DNA of 64,000 bases from JAMZMI01 sp964353015 (GCA_964353015.1 CAYGUA010000003.1:124001-188000); one strand, 5' to 3'; counted from the stretch's first letter, positions 27,519-38,338 are shown. Notes: generated from the sequence alone by a model not told the origin. Numbers and translations: made by a program.

Positions 27519-29366
27519 TCAATTATTCATTTCCGAAAGCTGCAAAACCAATCCTTGTTTCGGCTTCAAAATGAGTTTTTGTGATAGGTCCAATACTTGA
27601 CCATTGAGCATGTCCGTACCCACTGTAAAACCATTTAATATTTCATGAAACCTACTTATCTCAATGGTAGATTCTGAGTCATTGTTATTCAAAAAGATCG
27701 CAACTTTTTCGCCATTTAAATCTCGACCATAGGCATATATATTATCTATAGGCAAGAAATGCTTGAGTGATCCTTTCTGAAAAACTTCGTTTGTTTTCCT
27801 GAGATTCAATAAACCTCGCAAATGTGAAAAAGCCTTTTGTTGATCAACCGTCAAGTGATCAAAATCAAATGCATCAATCTCATCAGTAGCCCATCCACCT
27901 GGAAAATCTTCTCTCAGATCACCATGATCGCCAAATTTCTCCATCAATATTTCAGATCCATAATATACTTGAGGGATGCCTCGAGTAGTGAGCATGAAGG
28001 TCATAGCAAGATTGAATCTGTCAACATCATTGCCGACAACATGATAAAATCTATCCATATCATGATTGTCACTAAAAATCAGATTGGTAAATGGCTCTTG
28101 GTATAAAAAATCCTGACACAATACATCATATATCTTTTTTATATCGCCTTCTGGCTTGAATGCATTGTGCATGGCATACGATAATGGGAAATCCGTAATA
28201 CTGGAAAGACCAGAATTATAGCCTGCATAGTTTTCATCTTTTGATGACCAATAAGATTCCAATGACACATCGGAAATCCATGTCTCACCCAACAAATAAA
28301 AATCCCCATATTCTTGTCTGATTCTGTCAGACCATTTCTTCATTGCCATCGGGCTGTTGTAAGGATAGGTATCCATCCTGATTCCGTCAAGTGATGCATA
28401 TTCAATCCACCAGATACTGTTTTGAATCAAATAATTGACCATAAAGTCATTGTCATGATTCATATCTGGCATAGTTGGCACAAACCATCCTTTTTCCATT
28501 TTATCCAAATCTACATTAGACATATATGGATCACTGTAGCCTGAAATGGCATAATTGGTCTGTGCATATTCTTGATAATCGTGAATCCAGTTGTCGAAAG
28601 GATAATCAGTCATCCACCAATGAGACAAACCACAATGATTAAAAACCATATCCATGACATGCTTCATTCCCCGGCTATGTAGTTCTGCAGAAAGATTACG
28701 AAACATTTCATTAGTTCCGTAGCGAGGATCAACGTTATAGAAATCAGTGATGGCATAGCCGTGATAAGAATAGGCTGGCATGTCGTTTTCTACTACTGGA
28801 TTTAACCAAATGGCTGTTATCCCAAGATCCTGAATATAGTCTAGTTTTGAAAGTACTCCTTCCAAATCGCCTCCATGACGACCTCCTCTCGATTCGCGGT
28901 TTACAGCTTCTTGCATACCTGCAACTGAATCATTGTCAGGGTTTCCATTGACAAATCTATCTGGCGTGATCAAATAGATGGCATCACTCAAATCCACTGT
29001 AGCGTTGCGATCCTTTTCCCTCGATTTCAATTCATACTGAATTTTTTTACTCCTTGCTTCAGGCATTTTGTATTGAATATCAAATGTCTGAGCGCTGGCT
29101 TCATCATCTATTCGTAAATCGAGAAATACGTAATTAGGACTATCGGCAAGATTTACTTGTAGCAACTCAACATCCTTAGAAGCAATCTTGAATTCGGCTT
29201 TGGATATGTCATTTCCGTGTATCAATATCTGCACATCAGTCTGGCTCATCCCTACCCACCAATTAGGTGGCTCTACCCTATCAATTGTTTGACTTTGGAC
29301 ATCAACCGCAAAAAAAATAAGCAAAAGCGTAGCTGCAAACAGCCTAAAAAAAGCCAATTGTCTCAT
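27519..29366 (-). CDS. GH13 alpha-glucan hydrolase, neopullulanase/SusA-like (periplasmic)
   Basis: 615 residues. Signal peptide of the ordinary type (MRQLAFFRLFAATLLLIFFA ... QSQ) with no lipobox, so probably periplasmic. Residues about 27-115 form the cyclomaltodextrinase N-domain (VEPPNWWVGM). The GH13 barrel has nucleophile Asp332 (GIRMDTYP), acid/base Glu361 (LLGETW) and stabiliser Asp436 (FSDNHDMDR), and DMVFNHCGLSHWW. A C-terminal beta domain follows. In the Sus system such enzymes cut imported maltooligosaccharides. Last gene of the locus, behind susD. Confidence 0.92.
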   Translation of the reverse strand: MRQLAFFRLFAATLLLIFFAVDVQSQTIDRVEPPNWWVGMSQTDVQILIHGNDISKAEFKIASKDVELLQVNLADSPNYVFLDLRIDDEASAQTFDIQYKMPEARSKKIQYELKSREKDRNATVDLSDAIYLITPDRFVNGNPDNDSVAGMQEAVNRESRGGRHGGDLEGVLSKLDYIQDLGITAIWLNPVVENDMPAYSYHGYAITDFYNVDPRYGTNEMFRNLSAELHSRGMKHVMDMVFNHCGLSHWWMTDYPFDNWIHDYQEYAQTNYAISGYSDPYMSNVDLDKMEKGWFVPTMPDMNHDNDFMVNYLIQNSIWWIEYASLDGIRMDTYPYNSPMAMKKWSDRIRQEYGDFYLLGETWISDVSLESYWSSKDENYAGYNSGLSSITDFPLSYAMHNAFKPEGDIKKIYDVLCQDFLYQEPFTNLIFSDNHDMDRFYHVVGNDVDRFNLAMTFMLTTRGIPQVYYGSEILMEKFGDHGDLREDFPGGWATDEIDAFDFDHLTVDQQKAFSHLRGLLNLRKTNEVFQKGSLKHFLPIDNIYAYGRDLNGEKVAIFLNNNDSESTIEISRFHEILNGFTVGTDMLNGQVLDLSQKLILKPKQGLVLQLSEMNN

Positions 29367-29418
29367 ATCAGAATAATTTTGCAGGTGTGTGGAGATAACA
29401 CACCTGCGGATTCAAAAA

Positions 29419-31035
29419 TTAATACCCTTCGTTTTGTTTCAAATTCGGATTGGCACTTAGATCTGTAGCCGGAATTGGGAAAATTTCGAATTTGGCAGAA
29501 ATACTTGCTCCATTCACATCATTTCCTTTCCATTCCCACATCATCTCATCAGCACCTGCATTTGCAGAATATTTATTGAAACGGATGAGGTCTTGTCGTC
29601 TAGTTGCTTCGAAATAAAGCTCTCGTCCTCGTTCATCCAAAAGGAAATCCAAGGTTAAATCACCATCGGCGATGTTTCCAGAAGCATCACCATAAGCTCT
29701 GGTTCGAAGATCATTGATATAACCAAGTGCTGTGGCTCTATTTCCATTACCTCCGCGAAGTACTGCTTCAGCGTACATCAGATAAGCATCTGCCAGTCTG
29801 AACATCGGATAATCTGTATCTGGAAAAGTGTTGTTGCTTCCTGCAGATCCACCAGATGTGATGTTGCTATATTTCGGAGAAGGATATCCATTGTCTTGCC
29901 CTAAAATGTCTGGAATATCTCTGGTTCTACCTGGAGTAAAAAATTGCTGTCTTCCATCCGCTGTAAAATTATCTTGTGACGTTTCGAATAATGATACAAA
30001 ATCTTTTGTGCATCGGATACCTAGCCATCCTCCGGCCATGCCCCAATCTTCTGGGTCCATATGGCCAACATCAGAAGTATCTTCTTTGGAAAATATCATA
30101 CCACTTATCAAAAAGGTGGTTGATCCCCAGGATTGGCTACTTGTGCCGTCCACAGTCAATGGGAAAATGATTTCCTGTGAAGTATTATTATCAGCATTGA
30201 AGTTGAAGAGATAATTGGGATTCAAAGAATATCCAGCTCCAATCACAGCTTGCATATCGGCTACTACATCATCATATATACCATTCAATTCTGTACTCCC
30301 TGCCGGTAAATAGACAGGCGCGTTGAGTTTTAATTTTGCCCTGAGCATCCATACAGCAGCCTTATCCGCTCTTCCATAATCCCCCTGACCTGCATCAGTC
30401 ATAAGTGGTTCTATTTCGTTGAGTTCATCCAAAATAAAATTGTACAGCTGAACCGGAGAAACTTGAGAAGGCAATGCAGAACCCACACTGGTTATTAGGG
30501 TGACATTTCTGAAAAGATCCAAGGCATGCCAATAGGCCAATGCACGTATATATCTTGCTTCAGCTTTAAATTTCTCTATTTTATCTACGGTATTCTGATC
30601 AAAATTTTCTGAATATGTATCTGCCACACGCAAAAAATCATTTGCCAGAGCAACCGTGAAATAGATTCTGTAGTAAAGCACTCTTACAAACTGATTGTCA
30701 GATGACCATGAATTAGTATTCAAATCTTGAATTCCTGCATCAGTCCATCTAATAACAGCCTCATCTGTGGTGAGCTCCTGTGCTTTCCAATATACTCTGA
30801 TATAGCTGCTGAATCCCTCATCGGCTATGATAGAAAGATCGCCAGAACCCGCAGGACCTTCCTGACCTGTAAGTGTCAAACTGGCATATACTTTAGCCAG
30901 ATAGGAGATATATGCCTCCTGATCTGCAAATACAATTGACTCAAGGGCTCTCCCATCTTTTGGAGTAACATCAAGATCTGTACAGGAAACTGTTCCCATC
31001 AAGATCACTAGAAATAATACAATATATTTTTTCAT
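29419..31035 (-). CDS. susD: SusD-like starch-binding outer-membrane lipoprotein
   Basis: Start ATG 31035 gives 538 residues; an earlier TTG is less likely. Lipobox GTVSC with Cys18, then TDLDVTP, typical of SusD proteins. The TPR-rich core (YIRALAYWHALDLFRNV, RADKAAVWMLRAKL) and the C-terminal YLMYAEAVLRGGNGNRATALGYINDLRTRA and LDERGRELYFEATRRQDLIRF are canonical. SusD caps the SusC transporter and hands oligosaccharides to it. Eleven bases downstream of susC. The neighbouring enzymes suggest alpha-glucan as ligand. Confidence 0.95.
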   Translation of the reverse strand: MKKYIVLFLVILMGTVSCTDLDVTPKDGRALESIVFADQEAYISYLAKVYASLTLTGQEGPAGSGDLSIIADEGFSSYIRVYWKAQELTTDEAVIRWTDAGIQDLNTNSWSSDNQFVRVLYYRIYFTVALANDFLRVADTYSENFDQNTVDKIEKFKAEARYIRALAYWHALDLFRNVTLITSVGSALPSQVSPVQLYNFILDELNEIEPLMTDAGQGDYGRADKAAVWMLRAKLKLNAPVYLPAGSTELNGIYDDVVADMQAVIGAGYSLNPNYLFNFNADNNTSQEIIFPLTVDGTSSQSWGSTTFLISGMIFSKEDTSDVGHMDPEDWGMAGGWLGIRCTKDFVSLFETSQDNFTADGRQQFFTPGRTRDIPDILGQDNGYPSPKYSNITSGGSAGSNNTFPDTDYPMFRLADAYLMYAEAVLRGGNGNRATALGYINDLRTRAYGDASGNIADGDLTLDFLLDERGRELYFEATRRQDLIRFNKYSANAGADEMMWEWKGNDVNGASISAKFEIFPIPATDLSANPNLKQNEGY

Positions 31036-31046
31036 CTTCAATTGAT

Positions 31047-34000
31047 TTAGAATGATAGATTGACACCACCGATCAAAGTGACTGATCTTGGATATAAGTT
31101 GTTGTCGATACCTGAGGAAATCTCTGGATTTAGTCCAGAGTATCCTGTAAGTGTCATTAGATTTTGACCAGTTACGTAGATACGAGCGCGCATCCAGTTC
31201 ACCTTATCCAGAGTATAGCCAAACGTAATGTTGTCCAACTTTAAGAAGGATGCATTTTCAAGGTAATAATCTGATTTAAGCTGTGCAGCACCAAACCTAG
31301 TTTCAAGTACAGAAGTGTGCATGTTATACGGTAAGTCTCCATTTATTCTCTGGAAATGACCGTAGTTAGATGCCACGTTATTGTACACATAGTTTCCAAT
31401 ATTACTTCTCAAGGTAAGCGCCATATCAAAAGCCTTATATCTTACATTGGAGGTCATACCCAAAATATATTTTGGATCAGAACTTAAGCCAGCAACCAAA
31501 TCTTTTTCATTGATCAGACCATCAAAGTTTTGATCAACATACATATTGGTTTTGTTAATTATATCATAGACTGGCTTGCCATCACTATAAATCTGTTCAT
31601 ATACGTTGAACGAATTCACTGGCTCACCCACTTTCCAGGTTTTGATTGTTTGCCCAACATCTCCAGCTATGTTACTTTTGGTGTTTTCCTGCTGAGAATC
31701 TTTCGATCCAGAAAAATCCAATGAAATAATCTCATTGACATTATAAGCAGCATTGAAGGCTAGGTTAACACTGACATCCTTGGATTTCACCAATGGCGTA
31801 TTGATTTCAAATTCAATACCCTGGTTTCTGGTTTTTCCAATGTTGGTTAGGATTCTATCTTTAGTATATGTCCCTACAGGAGGTGGCACAGAATTGATCA
31901 ACTTAGTTGTGTTTTTCTGATATACATCAATGGCTCCAGAGATTTTACCTTCGAAAAGTTCATAGTCCATACCTATGTTAAGTGAAGCAGTTTGTTCCCA
32001 CTGAATATTTGGATCTTGAGCCTCTGGTCTGAGGGTAGAATAAAACTGATTCCCGAATTGATACTGTGCCTGAGCACCCGAATATCGATATGCTGCTATG
32101 TAGGTATAGTCCTCCAATTCCTGAAATCCTGTAATACCATAACTGGCTCTGAATTTCATATAAGTCACTACATTTTTCAATGGATCAAAAAATGATTCGT
32201 TGGAAATCCTCCACGCAAGTGCCACAGATGGAAATATGCCCCATTGATTTTTGCCTCCAAATTTGGTTGATCCATCTCGTCTGATTGTAGCAGTGAGTAC
32301 ATATTTGTCTCTCAAAGAGAAAATCGATCTTCCGTAAAATGAAATCAATCTATTTTCAAGAGTTCTGTAAAGAGGTGTGATCACGCTGGCTTCACCAACG
32401 GATGGATTATCAACTCCGTAAACATTAGTTACCAATGAGTCAACTGAAAATTTGTTGAAAGTATTGACAAAATTTTGATAAGAATAACCTCCAGTAAGGT
32501 CAATATTTAAATCAAGGCTGGTGATTTCCTTTTTGTAATTACCATATACTTCTGCCAGATAGCTTTTTCTGGCATAGCTCTCCACTCCAAAAGAACCAGG
32601 GGTATTGTCAGTATTTTCTGATCTTAAATAGGTTGGAGCAAATCTTCTTCTTTCACCATTTTGCACATCGTAAGACACATTAGTCACAAGGGCCAAGCCT
32701 TTTACATATGGGATGTTATAACGTAATTCCACATTGGACAAGCTTCTGAACGTAGAGCCAATTTCTTTTCGCTCCTTAATCTCAGCCACAGGGTTTCTAA
32801 CGGCCAATGGATTATTGTATTCAAAATAACCTCCATATACACTGGCTGTATCATATATAGGTTGGGTTGGATCAAAACTTAATGCTGATCCTACCTGATT
32901 GGATGAAAATACATCGTCAGTAAAGGCATTTTTTGTGTGAAATTTTACCTGAATGGCATCATTAAGCAATGATTTATTCATGCTGTAATTCAGACTGGTT
33001 CTTTTAGTTTTAGAATATAGAAGTACACCTTCTAATTCCTGATAACCCATTGAAAGTCTGTATCCTCCATTTTCCAATCCGCCACTTACGGACACATTAT
33101 GCGTTGTTGTTTTGGCATTTTGCACTATACCGCTAAGCCAATCTGAACTTGCATCACCTAATTTGTCTTCATTTCTGCTTCCATAGACACGTACTACCTG
33201 TCTAAACTCATCCGCGGTGAAAATATCCACTTGATCAACAAAAGTGCTGACACCTACACTTCCATCATAACTCACTTTTGGCTTGTCTGATTTACTTCCT
33301 GATTTTGTGGTAATGATAATGACACCATTAGCTCCTCTTGATCCGTAAATGGCTGCCGCAGATGCATCTTTCAATACGGTGATATTTTCAACATCGCTAG
33401 GATTGATGAAATTCAAAGGATTTCTTCCTTGCGAAAATCCACCTGGATTGAAAGGCGTGTTGTCCAAAGGCACACCATCCACAACAAATAAAGGCTCATT
33501 GCTCAATGAAATGGAAGTTCCTCCTCTCATTTTGATACTTACTTGTCCACCTGGTTCACCGCTATTTGGAGTGATTGAAACCCCGGCAACCTTACCGGCA
33601 AGTAACTGATCAGGTGAAGTAATCGCACCTTTATTGAAATTTTCAGAACTGACTTTGTTTACAACACCGGTGACATCACCTTTTTCAACAGCTCCATATC
33701 CAACTATCACGACTTCACTTAATGCCTGTACATCCAGTTCCATGGATACATCCAAACTGGTTCTAGTTCCAACTGCCATTTCAACAGTTTTATAACCAAC
33801 GAATGAGAAAATTAAAGTACTGTTGTTTGACACAACTAGTCGATAATTACCATCCAAATCTGTGGTGGTTCCCGTATTTGTCCCTTTTTCCAGAATAGTC
33901 GCACCCGGCAATCCGGATCCATCTTCATCCAAAACTCTTCCCACAATTACCTGTTCCTGCGCATAAAGTGCAGATGAAACAGAAAGAAGCAGGGCAAACA

Positions 34001-34058
34001 AACCAATCCGGAATATTTGGGTTTTCCGAGATTTAAACTTTGTAAACGTTTTCATCAT
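31047..34058 (-). CDS. susC: SusC-like TonB-dependent glycan transporter
   Basis: 1003 residues. Signal peptide, then a carboxypeptidase-D-like domain (VIVGRVLDEDGSGLPGATI at about 38-56), a TonB-interaction segment ending in EVVIVGYGAVEKGDVTGVV, the plug (DQLLAGKVAGVSI, SIKMRGGTSISLSNEPLFVV) and a 22-strand barrel closing with GGVNLSF. It imports oligosaccharides across the outer membrane using TonB energy, with SusD as lid. Two in-frame ATGs (34058, 34055) are equally possible. It is 18 bases from the upstream amylase gene. Confidence 0.95.
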   Translation of the reverse strand: MMKTFTKFKSRKTQIFRIGLFALLLSVSSALYAQEQVIVGRVLDEDGSGLPGATILEKGTNTGTTTDLDGNYRLVVSNNSTLIFSFVGYKTVEMAVGTRTSLDVSMELDVQALSEVVIVGYGAVEKGDVTGVVNKVSSENFNKGAITSPDQLLAGKVAGVSITPNSGEPGGQVSIKMRGGTSISLSNEPLFVVDGVPLDNTPFNPGGFSQGRNPLNFINPSDVENITVLKDASAAAIYGSRGANGVIIITTKSGSKSDKPKVSYDGSVGVSTFVDQVDIFTADEFRQVVRVYGSRNEDKLGDASSDWLSGIVQNAKTTTHNVSVSGGLENGGYRLSMGYQELEGVLLYSKTKRTSLNYSMNKSLLNDAIQVKFHTKNAFTDDVFSSNQVGSALSFDPTQPIYDTASVYGGYFEYNNPLAVRNPVAEIKERKEIGSTFRSLSNVELRYNIPYVKGLALVTNVSYDVQNGERRRFAPTYLRSENTDNTPGSFGVESYARKSYLAEVYGNYKKEITSLDLNIDLTGGYSYQNFVNTFNKFSVDSLVTNVYGVDNPSVGEASVITPLYRTLENRLISFYGRSIFSLRDKYVLTATIRRDGSTKFGGKNQWGIFPSVALAWRISNESFFDPLKNVVTYMKFRASYGITGFQELEDYTYIAAYRYSGAQAQYQFGNQFYSTLRPEAQDPNIQWEQTASLNIGMDYELFEGKISGAIDVYQKNTTKLINSVPPPVGTYTKDRILTNIGKTRNQGIEFEINTPLVKSKDVSVNLAFNAAYNVNEIISLDFSGSKDSQQENTKSNIAGDVGQTIKTWKVGEPVNSFNVYEQIYSDGKPVYDIINKTNMYVDQNFDGLINEKDLVAGLSSDPKYILGMTSNVRYKAFDMALTLRSNIGNYVYNNVASNYGHFQRINGDLPYNMHTSVLETRFGAAQLKSDYYLENASFLKLDNITFGYTLDKVNWMRARIYVTGQNLMTLTGYSGLNPEISSGIDNNLYPRSVTLIGGVNLSF

Positions 34059-34076
34059 TCTTTATAAGTCTAATAG

Positions 34077-36809
34077 TTATTGTTTTATAAATTTTCCACG
34101 ACTGACCTGATTGTCATTGGTCGTTATTTCATATAAGTATGTGCCTTTAGCCAGATGCTCTACCGAAACTATTCCTCTTGGTCGAACAGCCTGTAGTATC
34201 ACAGCACCAGAAAGATCGAACACTTTTATCGATTCAATTTCATTGATTGATTTTACAGAGATGAAGCTGGTGGATGGGTTTGGATATACGACGATTTCAC
34301 GATTGATTGTAGTCACGCCAGTGATGAAATTGATAGGATTTAGAGAAATATAATTTTCAATTTGCTTGGACACATAGACATAAAATTCTCCTGGCACCAA
34401 CTGCACATCTGCATTAGGATCTGTCACAGTAATTTTCTCTCCGGTGAAATAGTCGTACCAATCCCCAGCTGATACAAAATGCGGGTTGCTTGTCTGTGTT
34501 TGTTTATCAAAATTGCCAAATATGGAGATTTTCAAATCAGGCCCATCATAATTGATCCATTTCACAGCACCACTTGATTGCCAGCTGAAGTATTCATCTT
34601 TCACATAATCAGTCTTGGTCTTCAGATTGATTAGTGCTTGATAAAGAGTGAACAGTCTCACCCTGTCCTCATCTTCCAAATAATCCCAATGAGCTGGCTT
34701 TATACCCAACCTGTCATTGTTTAATTCCTCATCATATCCTGTTTCACCAAACTGCCAAATCATTTTTGGACCCGGCACCATGAAGAAAAATGCTGCGTTG
34801 AGTTCTAACCTGTTTATTAAAAATCCCAATGATTTGGTAGATGACTTAGCTGCATCCCACATCACACGTTCTTCATCGTGACTTTCCATATAGCCAACAA
34901 CACCCGGTTTTGTCCAGCCTCGATCTTTAAAATAAAGCCAATTCAGATTATCGGTTCTCTGTTTGGCAGTACTTCGAAAGGTGCCATTCATATTACCCCA
35001 AAGCATCATGCCATTACTAGAAAGTGCTGTTTCTTCATTATTGTCAGCGAAATGTTCTAAAATAACATACGCTTCTGGATCCGCATCACGAATGAACCCA
35101 GCATATTTATTCCATAGATTGATCCTATTAATGTCATAATTGCCCCAGGCACCAACATTACCAAGGGTGTTTTTCTGTGTAAATCCTTTTGAAAGGTCAA
35201 ATCGATAGCCATCTACATGATATTCATTGATCCAATACCGTACAACATCATTAAAATATTCCTGAGTATAAATACTTTCATGATTCATATCATAGCCTAC
35301 ATTAAAATCATGTTTAGGTGTAACATTGAACCAAACATTGGCTGATGTAGGTGGACCAAAATCTCCACTTGCGTACATTTTTACCATAGGGCTTCTACCA
35401 AAATGATGGTTTAGAACCATATCAAGTATTACAGCAATTCCACGCTTGTGAGCTTCATCGATTAATTCTTTTAATTGAGTTTCAGTGCCATAATATTTGT
35501 CTGGAGCAAACATGTATGATGGATTGTATCCCCAACTTAAATTGCCTTCAAACTCGGTGATAGGCATTAGTTGCAATGCATTTATGCCCAAGGAATCGAG
35601 ATAATCCAAACGATCAGTTACAGATTGATAAGTTCTTTCATCAGTAAAATCCCGAATGAGTAATTCATAAATCACCAAATCCTCTGGTTTCGGTTTTGTA
35701 AAATCTGTAACCTCCCAATCAAATGAATCTTTTCCTGTTTGAAGATAAGTTGCTTCGTGTTTGGCAGCTGAAGGAAATGCTTTTAGACCTGGGTATCTGT
35801 TATCAGCAATTATTTCGGGATCATCAAAAGATGAACTGACCTTTTCTGAATATGGATCAGCAATTTTTATATCTCCATCTATTAAATATTGATAGATGTA
35901 TTCTTGTTTTGGAGTAAGGTTCTCAATGGTTAACCAAAATCTATCTCCATCTCTTTTCATAAGATAGTTTTGGTTCAATTCCCAGTTATTAAAATCACCT
36001 AGCACGTATACATTTTTCTTATTAGGCGCTACCAAAACCAATGTGGCTTTGGTATTATCATCTTCATGATAATTGATGCCATTATGTATCCCTGAAGGTA
36101 TATTTTCTTCAGTCACCGTTGGGGTAATGCTATATGTGTGTCTGAAAGATGCTACATCCGTACCATTTGTTGCCGAAATTTCAAGGTTATGTACCTGCCC
36201 GTCCGCCACTACCGGATGATTAAATAGAAGTGCGGTCACACCAGTTTCTGAAATCTGTTCGGAATTGTCTAACAAAATCTTGATAGTTGCCGATTCCGAA
36301 GTAGCTACATCTACTTTGATAATATCACCAGACTCATAAAACGCACTCGTTGAGGTGGGGGAATTTACCTTTAAAGAAAATCCCTCTGGTATGTCAAAGA
36401 CATAATCAGTTGTTTGTCCATTAGACCAGTCATTTCCTTTTAGAAGAATGCCGACTCTTTTAATTTCGGATGCAGATTTATTTGTGAAGTCAGTTAATTT
36501 TAAAGTTATTGAATAAGTAACCGATCCATTTACTACGCTTCTAGTGAATTTGGCCTTGTCAGTTAAGGCTGAATTACTATTGGCAGGGTTTACATTAGAG
36601 GGAACGTCAACATTGTTGAGATCAGGCAACCACAACCATATCCATGCATCAGATAATCCAGACAATGCTGTATTTGATACATTATAAGATATTGTAATCT
36701 CATCCTCTGGTGTAAAAAAATCAGGAGAGATTTTCGGGGTAATGGCAGTTTGTGCAATAGCATATATTCCACAAAATGTCAGTGTAAGCGCACATAGTAT
36801 TCTTGTCAT
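34077..36809 (-). CDS. T9SS-exported GH13 alpha-amylase with carbohydrate-binding N-region
   Basis: 910 residues. Signal peptide MTRILCALTLTFCGIYAIA; two beta domains (about 22-230); a CBM48-like domain with VYVLGDFNNWE and YIYQYLIDGDIKIADPYSE (about 255-330); GH13 barrel with Asp538 (GYRFDLSKG), Glu585 (VILEHFADN) and Asp645 (MESHDEERV); a C-terminal beta domain; and a T9SS sorting tail from about 835 (VVYPNPSTSFISV ... GTYLYEI). It should be secreted and attached at the surface, taking the place of the SusG lipoprotein. There is a terminator hairpin just upstream, so expression may depend on read-through. Confidence 0.92.
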   Translation of the reverse strand: MTRILCALTLTFCGIYAIAQTAITPKISPDFFTPEDEITISYNVSNTALSGLSDAWIWLWLPDLNNVDVPSNVNPANSNSALTDKAKFTRSVVNGSVTYSITLKLTDFTNKSASEIKRVGILLKGNDWSNGQTTDYVFDIPEGFSLKVNSPTSTSAFYESGDIIKVDVATSESATIKILLDNSEQISETGVTALLFNHPVVADGQVHNLEISATNGTDVASFRHTYSITPTVTEENIPSGIHNGINYHEDDNTKATLVLVAPNKKNVYVLGDFNNWELNQNYLMKRDGDRFWLTIENLTPKQEYIYQYLIDGDIKIADPYSEKVSSSFDDPEIIADNRYPGLKAFPSAAKHEATYLQTGKDSFDWEVTDFTKPKPEDLVIYELLIRDFTDERTYQSVTDRLDYLDSLGINALQLMPITEFEGNLSWGYNPSYMFAPDKYYGTETQLKELIDEAHKRGIAVILDMVLNHHFGRSPMVKMYASGDFGPPTSANVWFNVTPKHDFNVGYDMNHESIYTQEYFNDVVRYWINEYHVDGYRFDLSKGFTQKNTLGNVGAWGNYDINRINLWNKYAGFIRDADPEAYVILEHFADNNEETALSSNGMMLWGNMNGTFRSTAKQRTDNLNWLYFKDRGWTKPGVVGYMESHDEERVMWDAAKSSTKSLGFLINRLELNAAFFFMVPGPKMIWQFGETGYDEELNNDRLGIKPAHWDYLEDEDRVRLFTLYQALINLKTKTDYVKDEYFSWQSSGAVKWINYDGPDLKISIFGNFDKQTQTSNPHFVSAGDWYDYFTGEKITVTDPNADVQLVPGEFYVYVSKQIENYISLNPINFITGVTTINREIVVYPNPSTSFISVKSINEIESIKVFDLSGAVILQAVRPRGIVSVEHLAKGTYLYEITTNDNQVSRGKFIKQ

Positions 36810-36823
36810 CCTTTGGGATTTAT

Positions 36824-36852
36824 AAAAAAGGCTACCTAATTAGGCAGCCTTT
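36824..36852 (-). terminator. Intrinsic terminator inside the glucan locus
   Basis: AAAGGCT (36827-36833) pairs with AGCCTTT (36846-36852), with CCT/AGG pairs above one mismatch. On the minus strand it is followed by TTTTTT (36829-36824). It lies between the SusE/F-like gene and the amylase gene, 14 bases before the amylase ATG. It should stop or thin transcription after the first gene. Confidence 0.75.
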
Positions 36853-36871
36853 CTTTAGTCAAATTTTTGGT

Positions 36872-38338
36872 TTAATCGAATGCAACACTGTAGGTCGCAC
36901 CATTATCGCTAGTTGAAATAGTCACTGTATAATTACCCGCTGCAGATAATTTGAAATTACCTCCTGAATCTGAAAGTAGACCTGAGTTTGCACCAGATAG
37001 GGTTACCTGTCCGAATCCATAACCATACTCCCAACCATCATTCAGTCTGATTTTCCATTCGTCAGCACCAAATGCAAACGCATCTAGCTTCCATGTGATT
37101 GTTCCATCTAATTCACTTAAAAAAGGAACATTATTATCTGGGCCATCCCATCCATTGGCAACTGCCGCTCCAATGATACCCGGGCTCACTTCATGAACAT
37201 AAAGGTTCCAAGTTGCTCCTTCATCAGGTGTACTTATTCTTACGTAGAACAAACCAGCAGTTGCATTAACAAAATTTCCGTCACCATTGTCAGTAATAGA
37301 TGTTGATAGATCAAGAACACTGTTTGATGGGTTAAGTTCTGAAGTCCATGCATCATTGGCTCTGAATTTAAACACGTCAGCTCCTAGGTAATAAACACCG
37401 TTCCAGGTACTTGCCCAATCTATATAAGCTAAATCAGTATCAGAATCCCAACCAGTGCTTGTTGCGGCTCCAATAATTCCCCAAGCAAAAAACGATGGAT
37501 CGTAAGTTATTTCTTCTGCATCACCAGTTTTTTCAAAATCCCAAGAAAGGCTTTCTCCAGTTCCAGGAGTATAAGTTAAAGTAACCTTATAATTTGCATC
37601 CGGCTGATCAAATGTGAAATTAGGTCCACCAGCAATTCCATCAGCACCAAAATTTGAATGTACGTTTAGTCCATCGATATCCAAAATATTAGTATCCCAA
37701 TTGCTGTTATATCTAAACTTGAATTCTTTGTTGCCAGTTCTCAAAGTAATATCAGTTCCCTCAAATACAACTTCATCAGCAGAAGCAGACTTGAGGCTTA
37801 GTTGCTGACCACTATCCCATCCATTGGCAGTAGCAGATCCGATAATTTCGAAAAATTCGACTTTGGATACGAAAAATAGACTGGTTGATAAATCAACGTG
37901 CACGTGATATAAACCAGCAGATGTAATATCCACAGCCGCTCCATCTTCAGTCAAAGCTCCTTTACTTATAAAATAAGTTGCAGCTTCATCATTATTCATA
38001 GGAAGTGCTTCAACAGATCCTCCAAAAGTGGTAGCAACATTGTTTGAGTAAAGCACAAAGTTGAATGACCCTGAACCTAAATAAATATAAGCGGCATAAA
38101 AACCTTCTCTTAATTCTCCATTACCTACAGTACCGGCACCTAATTCTAGTGCTGCTGCTGGTACATCTGATGTAGATGTTCCTAATACATAAAAGCCATC
38201 TGCAACTACAGGATCTTCATCAATAATAATCGGATCATCTTCTCCACCTCCCAAGAGGTCACATGAGTTTAATGTACTCAGCACAGCGATTGATAAAATC
38301 AGGCTGAGAAATTTGATTGAATTGTTCATCTTCTTCAT
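36872..38338 (-). CDS. SusE/SusF-like surface glycan-binding lipoprotein
   Basis: 488 residues. Lipobox LNSC with Cys26, followed by an acidic stretch GGGEDDPIIIDED like the export signals of surface lipoproteins in this phylum. At least three related modules follow, each with a variant of IIGAATSTGWDSDTD: at about 165 (IIGSATANGWDSGQQ), 290 and 395 (IIGAAVANGWDGPDN). These are the aromatic beta-sandwich modules of SusE/SusF, which hold starch at the surface without cutting it. It is the first gene of the locus and has its own terminator. Confidence 0.82.
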   Translation of the reverse strand: MKKMNNSIKFLSLILSIAVLSTLNSCDLLGGGEDDPIIIDEDPVVADGFYVLGTSTSDVPAAALELGAGTVGNGELREGFYAAYIYLGSGSFNFVLYSNNVATTFGGSVEALPMNNDEAATYFISKGALTEDGAAVDITSAGLYHVHVDLSTSLFFVSKVEFFEIIGSATANGWDSGQQLSLKSASADEVVFEGTDITLRTGNKEFKFRYNSNWDTNILDIDGLNVHSNFGADGIAGGPNFTFDQPDANYKVTLTYTPGTGESLSWDFEKTGDAEEITYDPSFFAWGIIGAATSTGWDSDTDLAYIDWASTWNGVYYLGADVFKFRANDAWTSELNPSNSVLDLSTSITDNGDGNFVNATAGLFYVRISTPDEGATWNLYVHEVSPGIIGAAVANGWDGPDNNVPFLSELDGTITWKLDAFAFGADEWKIRLNDGWEYGYGFGQVTLSGANSGLLSDSGGNFKLSAAGNYTVTISTSDNGATYSVAFD

